A stretch of 44,593 bases of DNA from assembly GCA_003149915.1 (NCBI GenBank), contig QAMK01000015.1:1-44593 (forward strand), given 5' to 3'. Made by a program: the position numbers and the translations under genes. The notes under the pieces are model-generated. The model did no database searches, was not told the origin of the DNA, and was given only the letters and a program-made list of their open reading frames with translations. This DNA is from Bacillota bacterium. Lineage in GTDB: Bacteria; Bacillota_I; Bacilli_A; RF39; UBA660. Shown here piece after piece: positions 25,665 through 33,956 of this stretch (positions are counted from its first letter, which is position 1; every line of letters begins with the position of its first letter).

Positions 25665-27029
25665 ATGAATGAAATTAAATGTCCGAAATGTGGAACGGTT
25701 TTTCAAATCGATGAACAAGATTATGAATCTATTGTAAAACAGGTTCGCGATCATACATTTGAAGAAGAGTTAAATGAACGGAAGGCACAATTTCAAAGAG
25801 AACTAGAAAGTGCTGTGAAACTTGCCAAAGCAGATACGGAGAAGAAACTACTAGAGCAAGTCAATCAACTGAAGATGGCAAATGCCAATTTAGAGACACG
25901 GATACAATCTAGTGAAGAGGAAAAGAAACAGGCGGTTCAACTAACAAAATCAGCAGTAGAAAAAGAATACACGTCTAAAATCAGTGAACTAACGTTATCT
26001 AAGACAAAGTTAGAAAACGATTTAAAATTAAAAGATACAGAAAATAAATTAGCGGTGGAACAAGCCATCAGTGCCAAAGATAAAACGATCGATTCTTTGA
26101 GTAATGAGTTAAGTTTAAAAGAGAAAGAATTTCAATTAAAAGAGACTTCTATGAAAGAGTCTTATGAAAGTAAGTTAAAGGATAAAGATGAGCAGATTGC
26201 ATATTACAAAGATTTCAAAGCAAGACAATCTACCAAGATGATTGGCGAAAGTTTGGAGCAACATTGTAGTACGGAATTTAATAAGTTGCGTTCGTTATTT
26301 AAAAATTGTTATTTTGAAAAAGATAACGATGCAAAGACTGGTTCTAAGGGCGATTTTATTTTTAGGGCATATGCAGATGATGAACATACGAGTGAAATTG
26401 TTTCCATCATGTTTGAGATGAAGAATGAAGCAGATCAAACGGCAACTAAACACAAAAATGAAGACTTCTTTAAGGAATTAGATAAAGATAGAAGAGAGAA
26501 AAAGTGTGAATATGCTGTCTTGGTTTCTTTGCTAGAATTAGATAATGAATATTACAATGTTGGGATTGTCGACGTTTCTTATCAGTATGAAAAAATGTAT
26601 GTCATCAGGCCGCAATTCTTTATTCCCCTGATTACATTAATTAAAGATTTAGCATCTAAATCCTTGGAATATAAAAATGAACTAGAACTCGTTCGCAGTC
26701 AAAATATCGACATCACGCATTTTGAACAAAACATCAATACATTTAAAGATAGTTTCAGTAGAAATTATCGTCTTGCTAGTGAACGATTTGCTAAAGCAAT
26801 TGAAGAAATTGATAAAACGATTGATCACTTACAAAAGACAAAAGAGCACTTGCTAAAGACAGAGGATAATTTACGTCTTGCTAACAACAAAGCACAAGAT
26901 TTGACGATTAAGAAATTAACTCATAAAAATCCGACGATGGCTAAGATGTTTGATGACTTGAAAAAGAATGCGGATGATGTCTCATCTGAAGATGAGACAG
27001 AGTCTATGGATTTAGAGGATGCTGCATAG
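25665..27029 (+). CDS. DUF2130 (RmuC-like) protein: zinc knuckle, coiled coil, nuclease-like domain
   Basis: 454 residues. An N-terminal Cys6-Pro-x-Cys9 knuckle (IKCPKCGTVFQI) is followed by a long coiled coil (residues ~30-185). A DUF2130 domain follows with a PD-(D/E)xK-like active site: Asp230 in GSKGDFIF and Glu251-x-Lys253 in MFEMKNE. A second coiled coil (~350-420) precedes an acidic tail. The layout recalls RmuC, a putative nuclease that limits DNA rearrangement, so a structural or nuclease role on DNA is likely but unproven. The ATG at 25665 is chosen because the GTG at 25656 falls in AAAGGGAGTG. The VanY-type gene follows after 30 bases without a terminator. Confidence 0.85.
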   Translation: MNEIKCPKCGTVFQIDEQDYESIVKQVRDHTFEEELNERKAQFQRELESAVKLAKADTEKKLLEQVNQLKMANANLETRIQSSEEEKKQAVQLTKSAVEKEYTSKISELTLSKTKLENDLKLKDTENKLAVEQAISAKDKTIDSLSNELSLKEKEFQLKETSMKESYESKLKDKDEQIAYYKDFKARQSTKMIGESLEQHCSTEFNKLRSLFKNCYFEKDNDAKTGSKGDFIFRAYADDEHTSEIVSIMFEMKNEADQTATKHKNEDFFKELDKDRREKKCEYAVLVSLLELDNEYYNVGIVDVSYQYEKMYVIRPQFFIPLITLIKDLASKSLEYKNELELVRSQNIDITHFEQNINTFKDSFSRNYRLASERFAKAIEEIDKTIDHLQKTKEHLLKTEDNLRLANNKAQDLTIKKLTHKNPTMAKMFDDLKKNADDVSSEDETESMDLEDAA

Positions 27030-27059
27030 TTATAACGTGGTAGAAAGGGATGTATTTAA

Positions 27060-28226
27060 ATGAAACGGAAACGAACGCTTTTGAAAAAAAGAACGAAAAT
27101 CATTTTGGTAATCTTTGTTTTGATTCTCGTATTGATTGCTGTTTTGTTCTTTTGTTTGAGTAATAGGGATTTGAAATATCAAGAATCTATTCAGATTTTG
27201 ATTGGAGAAGAGTTACCGACTTTAGAAGATTATATAGACTCTGATGATTTAAAGAGGGTAGAAGATTCAGAAATTACTTGGTCAACAATGCCTTTAGAGG
27301 ATGGTAAAATTTATCATGCTGGCACCTATGAAGGATACTTTTCTTTTCGTGGCGAAGAAAAAAATATTTTTGTTGTAGTTGTAGATGACGTTGCACCTTC
27401 TATCGAAGGAGTTCAAGACATTACTGTTTACAAAGATGAAACGGTCGATTTGTTAAAAGATATAACGGTTACTGATAATAGTCACGATGAAGTGGAAACA
27501 TCTGTTTCTGGTGATTACGATTTGTCTGCTGCTGGTGAATATGCGCTTTCTTATGTTGCTAAAGATGCTTCTGGCAATGAAGCGACAGAGAATTTTAAAT
27601 TGATTGTAAAAGAAAAAGAAAATCCTGCCACGGAAGTTCCTAGTTCTGGTGAATCTCAGATTGTTGGAACAACTTCGAAAGGATATACAATTGAACAAAT
27701 TAACGGACTTTATTATATCGATGGTGTGTTAATTGCCAACAAGAGTTATGCACTTCCTAGTAGTTACAATCCGGGTGGATTATTAGATTCTTTCCAAGAT
27801 GCTTTTTCTGTGATGCAAAGCGCTGCTGCTAATGATGGAATTTCTCTTTCTGTTATCAGTGGGTATCGTTCTTATTCTAGACAGAATACAATTTATAATA
27901 ACTATGTGAGTCGTGATGGAAAAGCGAAAGCTGATACCTATTCGGCACGAGCAGGACACTCAGAACACCAGACTGGACTTGCTGCTGATATCAACAGTTT
28001 GTCGCAAAGTTTTAAAAACACCAAGGAAGGGCAATGGTTAAACGAACACTGTTCTGAATACGGTTTTATCATAAGGTATCCAGAAGGAAAAGAGTCGATT
28101 ACTGGGTATATTTTTGAACCATGGCATATTCGCTATGTTGGGAAAGAGTTAGCAAGTGCTTTATATAATAATGGTGACTGGATTACATTAGAAGAGTACT
28201 TTGGAATTACCAGTCAATATTCATAA
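27060..28226 (+). CDS. Membrane-anchored D-Ala-D-Ala carboxypeptidase (VanY-type, peptidase M15B) with Ig-like domain
   Basis: 388 residues. A basic N-terminus and one membrane helix (~14-33) anchor it outside. Residues ~105-190 form a DUF5011/Ig-like domain (VDLLKDITVTDN, YVAKDASGN) common in surface proteins. The C-terminal M15 zinc peptidase has SGYRSY, then HSEHQTGLAAD with zinc ligands His303 and Asp310, and EPWHIRYVG with His356. It trims the terminal D-Ala from peptidoglycan stem peptides. GAAAGGGA lies seven bases before the ATG. It is probably co-transcribed with the DUF2130 gene. There is no sign of a vancomycin-resistance cluster, so this is a housekeeping wall enzyme. Confidence 0.93.
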   Translation: MKRKRTLLKKRTKIILVIFVLILVLIAVLFFCLSNRDLKYQESIQILIGEELPTLEDYIDSDDLKRVEDSEITWSTMPLEDGKIYHAGTYEGYFSFRGEEKNIFVVVVDDVAPSIEGVQDITVYKDETVDLLKDITVTDNSHDEVETSVSGDYDLSAAGEYALSYVAKDASGNEATENFKLIVKEKENPATEVPSSGESQIVGTTSKGYTIEQINGLYYIDGVLIANKSYALPSSYNPGGLLDSFQDAFSVMQSAAANDGISLSVISGYRSYSRQNTIYNNYVSRDGKAKADTYSARAGHSEHQTGLAADINSLSQSFKNTKEGQWLNEHCSEYGFIIRYPEGKESITGYIFEPWHIRYVGKELASALYNNGDWITLEEYFGITSQYS

Positions 28227-28242
28227 AACTTTTTCATGAAGT

Positions 28243-28269
28243 AAAACATGATGATTTCATTATGTTTTT
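28243..28269 (+). terminator. Terminator of the VanY-type gene
   Basis: AAAACATGATGA-TT-TCATTATGTTTT, a 12-bp stem with one G-U pair, followed by a T-run. Confidence 0.75.
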
Positions 28270-28285
28270 GTGGCTTTTTTTCTAA

Positions 28286-28291
28286 TATAAT
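28286..28291 (+). promoter_or_regulatory. -10 element for the 28323 gene
   Basis: TATAAT 31 bases before the start; no clear -35. Confidence 0.4.
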
Positions 28292-28322
28292 GATATTCTT
28301 AAGATAAGAAAGTAGGGATAAT

Positions 28323-28619
28323 ATGATATACGATTTAGATGTAAAAGGAATGCGGAAAATGATTCGTAAATTTTCTCGTACTGCTTATGGTAGAACTGTT
28401 TTTACTCTTGCATATGCAGCATTTTTCTTCTTTTTGATTTTGACATTTTTGTTCTTATTTGGAATGCTGTTCGGTTGGTGCTTTGGAGCTAATTACTATA
28501 CACTTAATACGTTAATGTGGATTTTAGGTTGTTGTTTTGCTGCTTTTCTTTCTTTTTTAATTGGAAGTGCTTACTATTATAAAGAACTTCGTATTTACGT
28601 TAAAAATTTGGACGAGTAA
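28323..28619 (+). CDS. Small two-helix membrane protein
   Basis: 98 residues of unknown function. A basic N-terminal segment (KGMRKMIRKFSR) is followed by two membrane helices (about residues 25-47 and 58-82) and a short charged tail. GTAGGGA precedes the ATG. It is followed after 40 bases by the CDF exporter gene, with no terminator between them, so the two are probably co-transcribed. No family was recognised. Confidence 0.7.
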   Translation: MIYDLDVKGMRKMIRKFSRTAYGRTVFTLAYAAFFFFLILTFLFLFGMLFGWCFGANYYTLNTLMWILGCCFAAFLSFLIGSAYYYKELRIYVKNLDE

Positions 28620-28659
28620 TTTTAAATGTTTCTCATCATAAGATTTAGTGGGTGTATTT

Positions 28660-29817
28660 ATGTTAAAAAAATGGTTTATTCCAAATTATCAGAATGTAGA
28701 ATCTGCTAGTGTTCGTAATCGCTATGGTACAGTGGCATCCTTCTTTGGTATTTTTACCAATATTCTTTTGGGTGTCATGAAACTCATTATTGGTTTCCTT
28801 TCTAACAGTGTTACGATTTTAGCTGATGCTACGAACAATTTATCTGATATGATTGCATCGATTATTACGTTGGTAGGATTTCGTTTTTCGGCTAAACGTC
28901 CTAGTAAGGAGCACCCGTATGGATATGCACGGTACGAATACATTGCCAATTTATTTGTTTCGTTATTTATCTTTTTCATTGGTCTTTTTTTTGCCAAAGA
29001 GTCATTTGAAAAGATTTTACATCCATCATCTTTGACAATCGATGTGGTCACATATTTAGTTTTGATTGTTGCTGTTCTTGTTAAAGGAATTCAAATGATG
29101 GTTTACTTAGACTTTGGTAGGCGAATTGATTCCAATACGTTAAAGGCTACGGCAATGGATAGTAGAAACGATATGCTTTCTACACTTGCTATTTTACTTT
29201 CGATGATTGTCATGCAAGTGTTCCATATTAATATCGATGGTTATACGGCACTTTTGATTTCATTCTTTGTGATTTATAGTGCCATCAGTTTGTTACAAAA
29301 AGCACTTGATCCTTTGATTGGAGAGCGACCATCTGAAGAGTTAGTGGAACGATTACAAAAGAAGTTGAAAACGTATCCAGAAGTGTTGGGAATTCACGAT
29401 TTGGTCATTCACAATTATGGTGTTTCATTTAATTTTGTCAGTGTGCATGTAGAGTTGGATGCCAAGATGAGTTTTATGGAATCCCATCAGATTGCAGATC
29501 AAATTGAAGATGATTTTTATAGAGAGTTTGGTATCAATATTGCCGTTCATACGGACCCGGTGGAAATCGATAATCCAGTTGTCATAGAGTTGAAGGAAAA
29601 AGTACTAGATGCTTTAAAGAAATACGATGCCAATTTAGAAGTTCACGATTTTCGGATTGTCGAGAAAAAAGGTGCGATTCAAGTGTTGTTTGATTTGGTA
29701 GAACCTTTTGAAAAAGATTATGCTGAGGATGAACTGATTTCTTACTTATCTAAGCACGTTCCAAAGAAGGGAAAAGACCTTCAATATTCTATTAAAGTAG
29801 ATCATATGTTGACGTAA
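28660..29817 (+). CDS. Cation diffusion facilitator, probably Mn2+-type exporter
   Basis: 385 residues with the CDF layout: about six membrane helices (to residue ~215) and a cytoplasmic ferredoxin-like domain repeated toward the C-terminus. The intramembrane metal site reads Asn59-x3-Asp63 (LADATNNLSD) and Asp-x3-Asp (MDSRNDMLS) in place of the His-x3-Asp pairs of zinc exporters. This N/D-x3-D plus D-x3-D set is the pattern of Mn-exporting CDFs, so manganese efflux is the best guess. KEHPYGYARYEYI is the conserved loop. The ATG at 28660 follows GTGGGTG; the GTG at 28648 lies within that site. Its terminator is split by the downstream insertion sequence. Confidence 0.9.
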   Translation: MLKKWFIPNYQNVESASVRNRYGTVASFFGIFTNILLGVMKLIIGFLSNSVTILADATNNLSDMIASIITLVGFRFSAKRPSKEHPYGYARYEYIANLFVSLFIFFIGLFFAKESFEKILHPSSLTIDVVTYLVLIVAVLVKGIQMMVYLDFGRRIDSNTLKATAMDSRNDMLSTLAILLSMIVMQVFHINIDGYTALLISFFVIYSAISLLQKALDPLIGERPSEELVERLQKKLKTYPEVLGIHDLVIHNYGVSFNFVSVHVELDAKMSFMESHQIADQIEDDFYREFGINIAVHTDPVEIDNPVVIELKEKVLDALKKYDANLEVHDFRIVEKKGAIQVLFDLVEPFEKDYAEDELISYLSKHVPKKGKDLQYSIKVDHMLT

Positions 29818-29824
29818 GGAAGAT
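29800..29824. repeat. Left direct repeat flanking the insertion sequence (25 bp)
   Basis: GATCATATGTTGACGTAAGG plus AAGAT covers the last four codons and stop of the CDF gene and the left arm of its terminator. It is repeated exactly at 30947-30971. Counting bases that could belong to either side, the identity spans 29 bp (29799-29827 and 30946-30974). Confidence 0.95.
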
Positions 29825-29899
29825 TGTATAATTGTAAATGATGTGAGACAAAATTTGTGAAAAAAATAAAAGCAATATGATATAGTTACAATGTAATTA

Positions 29900-30841
29900 T
29901 TAATTATTGTTTTTTTCTATAATTTTTTGCCTCATTTGTAAAGGAGTGAGCCAACCAAGAATTTGCATAGGAATGTTATTGGAACGTTTGAGATATGATT
30001 TCATTTGTTTTAATAAATCATTATAGGAATAAAACTTAAGATAGAAATAAAATCTTTGTTGATCATTTCTGTGACTTCTTTCAACTTTACCGTTGTGTCT
30101 AGGAGTTCTAGGTTTAATCAATTTGTGAGATATTTTTAAAGATTCAAGTAAAGTGTCTAATGGATGAGTTTTATCTGTTTTCATAGTATAAGTAAATTCT
30201 TGACCATTATCTGTTTGAATGATTTTAGGTTTATAGCCAAAATAAACAATCGCTCTTTTTACAAAATCAATAGTAGAATAGGAAGATTGTTCTTTGTAAG
30301 GATAAATAAATCTTTCACGTGATGCTTCATCAATTATAGTGTATTGGTAAAATTTGTCAGGAATTTGTCCAGCATAACATTCTTTTGGAATGACTTTAAC
30401 ATCCATTTGCCATTTCATACCAATATTGGTAGGAGTATCATATTTCCTGGGAATATACTTAGAATGGTGTTCAGTATTCACTTTATACTTAAGTTTTCTA
30501 ACAATTCTAAATAAAGAACAAGCATGCCTAGAATAGCCCTTTTCAGTCCTTAATTTTCCATAAAGTTCACAAAGAGAGATTGTTGGATTTCTTCTAATAT
30601 AATTTTTAATCCAATATAATTCTTGTTTTGTATGAGCTTTTGGATGAGGAGATAAAGGTTTATGGGATTTATCTGTTAAAGATTCTTTTGTACCATTAAA
30701 TTTTTTGTTCCAGCGCATAAGAGAGGCTTTAGAACATTTATATCTTCTGCAAACAAAAGATATTGGATTTCCATTTCTATATAATAAAACAGCATAATAT
30801 TTAGTATTTAAACTATGTGGATAATGTGATATACTTGTCAT
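29900..30841 (-). CDS. IS481-like DDE transposase
   Basis: 313 residues. The N-terminal helix-turn-helix region (residues ~15-50, SFVCRRYKCSKASLMRWNKKF) is followed by an rve integrase core with Asp147 (WQMDVKVIP), Asp211 (IQTDNGQEF) and Glu254 (HNGKVERSHR). There are 42 residues between the second Asp and the Glu, a little more than the common 35, because of an insertion after the TDNG strand. It cuts and joins the ends of the surrounding element. AAAGGA lies nine bases before the ATG but is partly held in a hairpin (30842-30903). There is no frameshift or internal stop. Confidence 0.92.
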   Translation of the reverse strand: MTSISHYPHSLNTKYYAVLLYRNGNPISFVCRRYKCSKASLMRWNKKFNGTKESLTDKSHKPLSPHPKAHTKQELYWIKNYIRRNPTISLCELYGKLRTEKGYSRHACSLFRIVRKLKYKVNTEHHSKYIPRKYDTPTNIGMKWQMDVKVIPKECYAGQIPDKFYQYTIIDEASRERFIYPYKEQSSYSTIDFVKRAIVYFGYKPKIIQTDNGQEFTYTMKTDKTHPLDTLLESLKISHKLIKPRTPRHNGKVERSHRNDQQRFYFYLKFYSYNDLLKQMKSYLKRSNNIPMQILGWLTPLQMRQKIIEKNNN

Positions 30842-30903
30842 AGCAATAAGTCCTTTCTAATGTAAATGTTTTGTCTTAATTACATTTTACTAGACTTATT
30901 GCT
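30842..30903 (-). promoter_or_regulatory. Inverted repeat that can mask the transposase ribosome site
   Basis: AGCAATAAGTC (30842-30852) and GACTTATTGCT (30893-30903) are exact inverted copies. In a transcript entering from outside the element, the distal arm would pair with the sequence between the AAAGGA site and the start codon. This is the known way in which several insertion sequences block translation from read-through RNA. On the plus strand it is followed by T6 and could also act as a terminator. Confidence 0.55.
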
Positions 30904-30946
30904 TTTTTACTATATTGAAAAGTCTCACATCAATTGTAACATTACA

Positions 30947-30971
30947 GATCATATGTTGACGTAAGGAAGAT
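30947..30971. repeat. Right direct repeat flanking the insertion sequence (25 bp)
   Basis: Exact copy of 29800-29824. It re-creates the CDF gene end and, with the following bases, the complete terminator. Confidence 0.95.
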
Positions 30972-30987
30972 TGTCTTCCTTTTTTTA
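30963..30987 (+). terminator. CDF-gene terminator, now on the right of the insertion sequence
   Basis: AAGGAAG-ATTGT-CTTCCTT followed by T-rich sequence. Its left arm is also present at 29816-29822, before the insertion, but without the right arm there. Confidence 0.85.
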
Positions 30988-30995
30988 TTGGTTTC

Positions 30996-31004
30996 TGTTA
31001 TAAT
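30996..31004 (+). promoter_or_regulatory. Extended -10 promoter of the ABC-F gene
   Basis: TG-T-TATAAT, 27 bases before the start codon. Confidence 0.65.
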
Positions 31005-31030
31005 TACTGTTAGTTTTGAGGTGATATGAC

Positions 31031-32677
31031 ATGCGATTAAAAAATTTAACGTTGTCGTTTGGAACTCAACCAATCTTTGATCATATCGATTTATATATTC
31101 CAGAGAAGGAACATATCGGTTTGGTTGGTGTGAATGGGGCCGGCAAAAGTACATTTTTTAAATTACTCACGAAAGAGTTAACGCCTGACGATGGTGAGAT
31201 TATTTTGGAATCTAAAAAGAAAATTGCCTTGTTGCCGCAAGTGATTACCGATGAGATTCCATCACTCGACATGACTGTGTTTGAGTTTTTGGAATCTGGA
31301 AGACCGATTGAACAGTTAGAGAAAAAGTTACAAAGTACATACGAAGAGTTGGCTGAACACCCAGAAAAAGAAAAGATTTTGTATCAAAAAATCAATCGAA
31401 TTCAAAGTGATCTGGAGTATTACGAACAGTATAAGGCAGATACAATTTTATTAAAAATTATCGAAGGCATGCATATCGATGGCGATATGCTAGATCAACC
31501 GCTTAAAAATTTATCTGGAGGACAGAAGTCTACAGTGGCATTTGCTAGACTACTGTACTCTAAACCAGAAATTATTTTGTTAGATGAACCGACAAACCAC
31601 TTGGATTTGATGACGAAAGATTATGTCGTTCAGTTTTTAAAATCTTATTCAGGTACGATTTTTATCATTTCACACGATACAGAGTTTTTGAATCAAGTTG
31701 CAACGACCATTTTATTTTTAGATAAACGAACTCATAAAATGGAATTGTATCCGGGAAATTACGATCGTTTTTTAAAACTTCATGCCGAACACGAAAAGAA
31801 TTTGCTATTTCAAGCAAAGATTGAAGAACGGGAAGAGAATAAGTTACGAGCAATTGTTCAAAAGTATGAACATGGAAATGGCAAACGGAAAAAGATGGCG
31901 CAAGACCGTGAAAAGAAACTGGCAAAATTATTAGAGAACAAGATAGAAGTTCCGCCTTCTATGCGACAAGTTACATTCCAGATGGATGTAAAAAGGGAAA
32001 GTGGTATGACACCTGTTCGAGTTGAGAAGTTATGTTTTAAATACGACAAAACGAAACCGAAGGGAATCATTAATAAACTTTCTTTTAGTTTACATAAAGG
32101 CGAAAAGTTTTTGATTGTAGGCGAAAACGGTGTTGGAAAAAGTACGTTATTAAAACTGATTGTCGGAATTTTAAAACCAGATTTTGGTACGATTGAAATT
32201 GGCAATCACACCGATATTGGCTACTATGCTCAAGAACATGAATTGCTAGATAAAACGACGACGATTTTCGATAATTTTCACGATACCGATTTAAATGATA
32301 AAGAGATTCGTTCTGCATTGGGAAGATTTTTATTTTCAGGGGATGAAGTATTCAAGAACGTTTCCATTTTATCGCCTGGAGAACAGTCTCGGGTTGCTCT
32401 TGCTAAGTTGTCTGTCTCTGGTGCTAATTTTTTGATTTTAGATGAACCTACAAACCACTTGGATCCTGATACACAAAAGATTATTTCTAAAGCGTTCCAA
32501 AGTTTTGAAGGAACGATGTTAGTAGTAAGTCACAATCCTGAGTTTGTTCACGATTTAGGAATTGGTCGAATTTTACTATTACCGGAAGGAAAAATTGTTC
32601 CTTACGATGAAGAAATTGTCAAACATTATCATACACTTAATACCAAACACTTTAAAAACCGTCAAAACCCTCTATGA
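31031..32677 (+). CDS. ABC-F family ATPase
   Basis: 548 residues with two ABC ATPase domains and no membrane segments. Site 1 has GVNGAGKST (from Gly33), LSGGQKSTVA and IILLDEPTNHLD; site 2 has GENGVGKST, LSPGEQSRVALA and FLILDEPTNHLD. The linker of basic helices (KLRAIVQKYEHGNGKRKKMA) is the P-site tRNA interaction motif region. ABC-F proteins act on the ribosome, relieving stalls or protecting against antibiotics. The length and lack of extra insertions place it among the YdiF/Uup-like housekeeping types rather than a clear resistance factor, but this is uncertain. GAGGTGATATGAC holds the ribosome site. Confidence 0.93.
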   Translation: MRLKNLTLSFGTQPIFDHIDLYIPEKEHIGLVGVNGAGKSTFFKLLTKELTPDDGEIILESKKKIALLPQVITDEIPSLDMTVFEFLESGRPIEQLEKKLQSTYEELAEHPEKEKILYQKINRIQSDLEYYEQYKADTILLKIIEGMHIDGDMLDQPLKNLSGGQKSTVAFARLLYSKPEIILLDEPTNHLDLMTKDYVVQFLKSYSGTIFIISHDTEFLNQVATTILFLDKRTHKMELYPGNYDRFLKLHAEHEKNLLFQAKIEEREENKLRAIVQKYEHGNGKRKKMAQDREKKLAKLLENKIEVPPSMRQVTFQMDVKRESGMTPVRVEKLCFKYDKTKPKGIINKLSFSLHKGEKFLIVGENGVGKSTLLKLIVGILKPDFGTIEIGNHTDIGYYAQEHELLDKTTTIFDNFHDTDLNDKEIRSALGRFLFSGDEVFKNVSILSPGEQSRVALAKLSVSGANFLILDEPTNHLDPDTQKIISKAFQSFEGTMLVVSHNPEFVHDLGIGRILLLPEGKIVPYDEEIVKHYHTLNTKHFKNRQNPL

Positions 32678-32692
32678 TTTTGGAGGTTTTTG
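32664..32692 (+). terminator. Weak terminator after the ABC-F gene
   Basis: AAAACC(C)TC pairs with GAGGTTTT with one bulged C, followed by T5. It spans the stop codon and overlaps the next promoter. Confidence 0.5.
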
Positions 32693-32695
32693 ATG

Positions 32696-32701
32696 TATAA
32701 T
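32696..32701 (+). promoter_or_regulatory. -10 element of the four-paralogue operon
   Basis: TATAAT preceded by GATG. It lies within the in-frame sequence from the ATG at 32690, which rules out that start and supports 32735. Confidence 0.6.
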
Positions 32702-32734
32702 AGGGCTACTTTTACATGGAAAAGAGGAAACAGG

Positions 32735-33919
32735 ATGGGTTACATTAGCACTACTCACTATTTTTTTGTTAATTATGATAATGATCAGAAACGAATTCTT
32801 GTAAATAACAATTTGATTTCAGATGAGTATTTATCGTTAGAGGAGTTTAAGAGGAAATGTTGGGAACAAATTTTGCTTAATGGATATTTTCATTATACAC
32901 CTGTTCCTAACAGTGTAAAGTGGCGCGATGTAGAGGAGTATCATTTAACAATCGGATCTCAAAAATTGTTTGTGGAATGTGATAAGTACCCAGAAATTCA
33001 TGAATTTTTTCAAAATGCATATCGAATTTATATGGCTTATCAAAGCGACAAGGAGTTGCCTAGTGATATTTCCGATGATGAAAAAAATTGCTTTTTAACT
33101 ACTTTGGAAGAAAACCATTCTCAGATTGCTATCCGTAAGGCTCGTCATGATGTTTATACACCAACGTTCGACTATTTTGATGAAGATGCTGTTTTTGGAG
33201 AAAAACTTGGGATTCTTACTTTTAGAGGAGTTCTTCCATCACTTTTCATGTTTCTTTTGACTTCCGTATTGCAAAATGGATTACCAGTTTTTCCTCTTTG
33301 GGTCCCGATTGTGATTCCAGCGACTAATTTATTGTTACAAAATGCGATACCAACTTTATGTTCTTTATATAAAGCCTCAAAAGACGATGAAAAATTGAAA
33401 GAACAATTGAAACATTATCAGAAAATGGAAGAAGCAAAGTCGCAAAAAAATAGTATTCTGTCAGATTATCGTGAATTTTTACATGAGAAAACAAAAGAAG
33501 AAACGATTACTCTTAAACAGGATAGCGAACGGGTTGGTTCTGTGTCTCCAGTAATTTCTTCTCTTCAAGAAATTTGTGCATCGTTAGAAAAATTACCGGA
33601 TTCGGTTCAAAAAAGAGAAATGGTCAAGCAAACAAAAGACCTTTTGAGTCGTTATCAAAATGCGATTGGTGATATTTCAAAGTTGGAACAAGAAAGTGAA
33701 AGACAATCTCAACGAATCAAAATTGAGTCTGCATTTAATAATCGTTTGGTGTTATTGCGACAAGATATTTTAAATGCAGATCAACAGCAACGTGATGATA
33801 TCGATTCTATTCAACAATTGCAAACTTTGAATGAGCAATTACAAACTATGTTATTAGCGAAAGAAGATTCACCGAAAATGCATCATTTGAGTTCATTTTC
33901 AAATAGACAGCATCCATGA
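32735..33919 (+). CDS. Membrane/coiled-coil array protein, paralogue 1 of 4
   Basis: 394 residues, no known family recognised. Order of parts: an N-terminal globular region with NNLISDEYLSLEEFKRKCWE and YPEIHEFFQNAYRIY (residues ~1-130); a hydrophobic hairpin of two membrane helices (~150-200); a charged coiled coil (~205-270); and a C-terminal helical domain starting PVISSLQEICASLEKLPDS and running through ERQSQRIKIESAFNNRLVLL. The C-terminal domain is nearly identical in paralogues 2 and 3 while the N-terminal half differs strongly. AAGAGGA precedes the chosen ATG by six bases. It is the first gene of a four-gene tandem array, probably one operon. Confidence 0.8.
   Translation: MGYISTTHYFFVNYDNDQKRILVNNNLISDEYLSLEEFKRKCWEQILLNGYFHYTPVPNSVKWRDVEEYHLTIGSQKLFVECDKYPEIHEFFQNAYRIYMAYQSDKELPSDISDDEKNCFLTTLEENHSQIAIRKARHDVYTPTFDYFDEDAVFGEKLGILTFRGVLPSLFMFLLTSVLQNGLPVFPLWVPIVIPATNLLLQNAIPTLCSLYKASKDDEKLKEQLKHYQKMEEAKSQKNSILSDYREFLHEKTKEETITLKQDSERVGSVSPVISSLQEICASLEKLPDSVQKREMVKQTKDLLSRYQNAIGDISKLEQESERQSQRIKIESAFNNRLVLLRQDILNADQQQRDDIDSIQQLQTLNEQLQTMLLAKEDSPKMHHLSSFSNRQHP
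33641..33834 (+). repeat. Near-identical 3'-end segment, copy 1 (194 bp)
   Basis: Identical base for base, as read by eye, to 34833-35026; the distal ~127 bp also match 36159-36285. It encodes the C-terminal helical domain. Confidence 0.9.
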
Positions 33920-33956
33920 TTTTGAAATAAAATTTATATAGAGAGAAGGAAATACG

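Larger units (their letters stand above)
29825..30946 (-). mobile_element. Complete IS481-like insertion sequence (1122 bp)
   Basis: One transposase gene on the minus strand is bounded by imperfect 25-bp terminal inverted repeats that match at 19 positions. Each begins TGTA and ends with an exact TGATGTGAGAC (left 29825-29849, right 30922-30946). The element sits between exact 25-bp direct repeats, in the loop of the terminator of the CDF gene. The transposase and ends look intact, so the insertion is recent and the element may be active. IS481 is the best family guess from the single-ORF DDE layout and the TGT...ACA ends. Confidence 0.92.

Noticed and set aside
31665..32318. Minus-strand open frames within the ABC-F gene
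   Set aside because: Shadows of a clearly conserved plus-strand gene; no ribosome site and no recognisable domain.
2139..33810. Common origin of the 1686/2244 pair and the 32.7-37.5 kb array, based on a shared DDIDSI string and similar C-terminal KVLKR/KVLRK ends
   Set aside because: The shared strings are very short and embedded in different contexts; they could be chance or convergent. Kept only as a remark.
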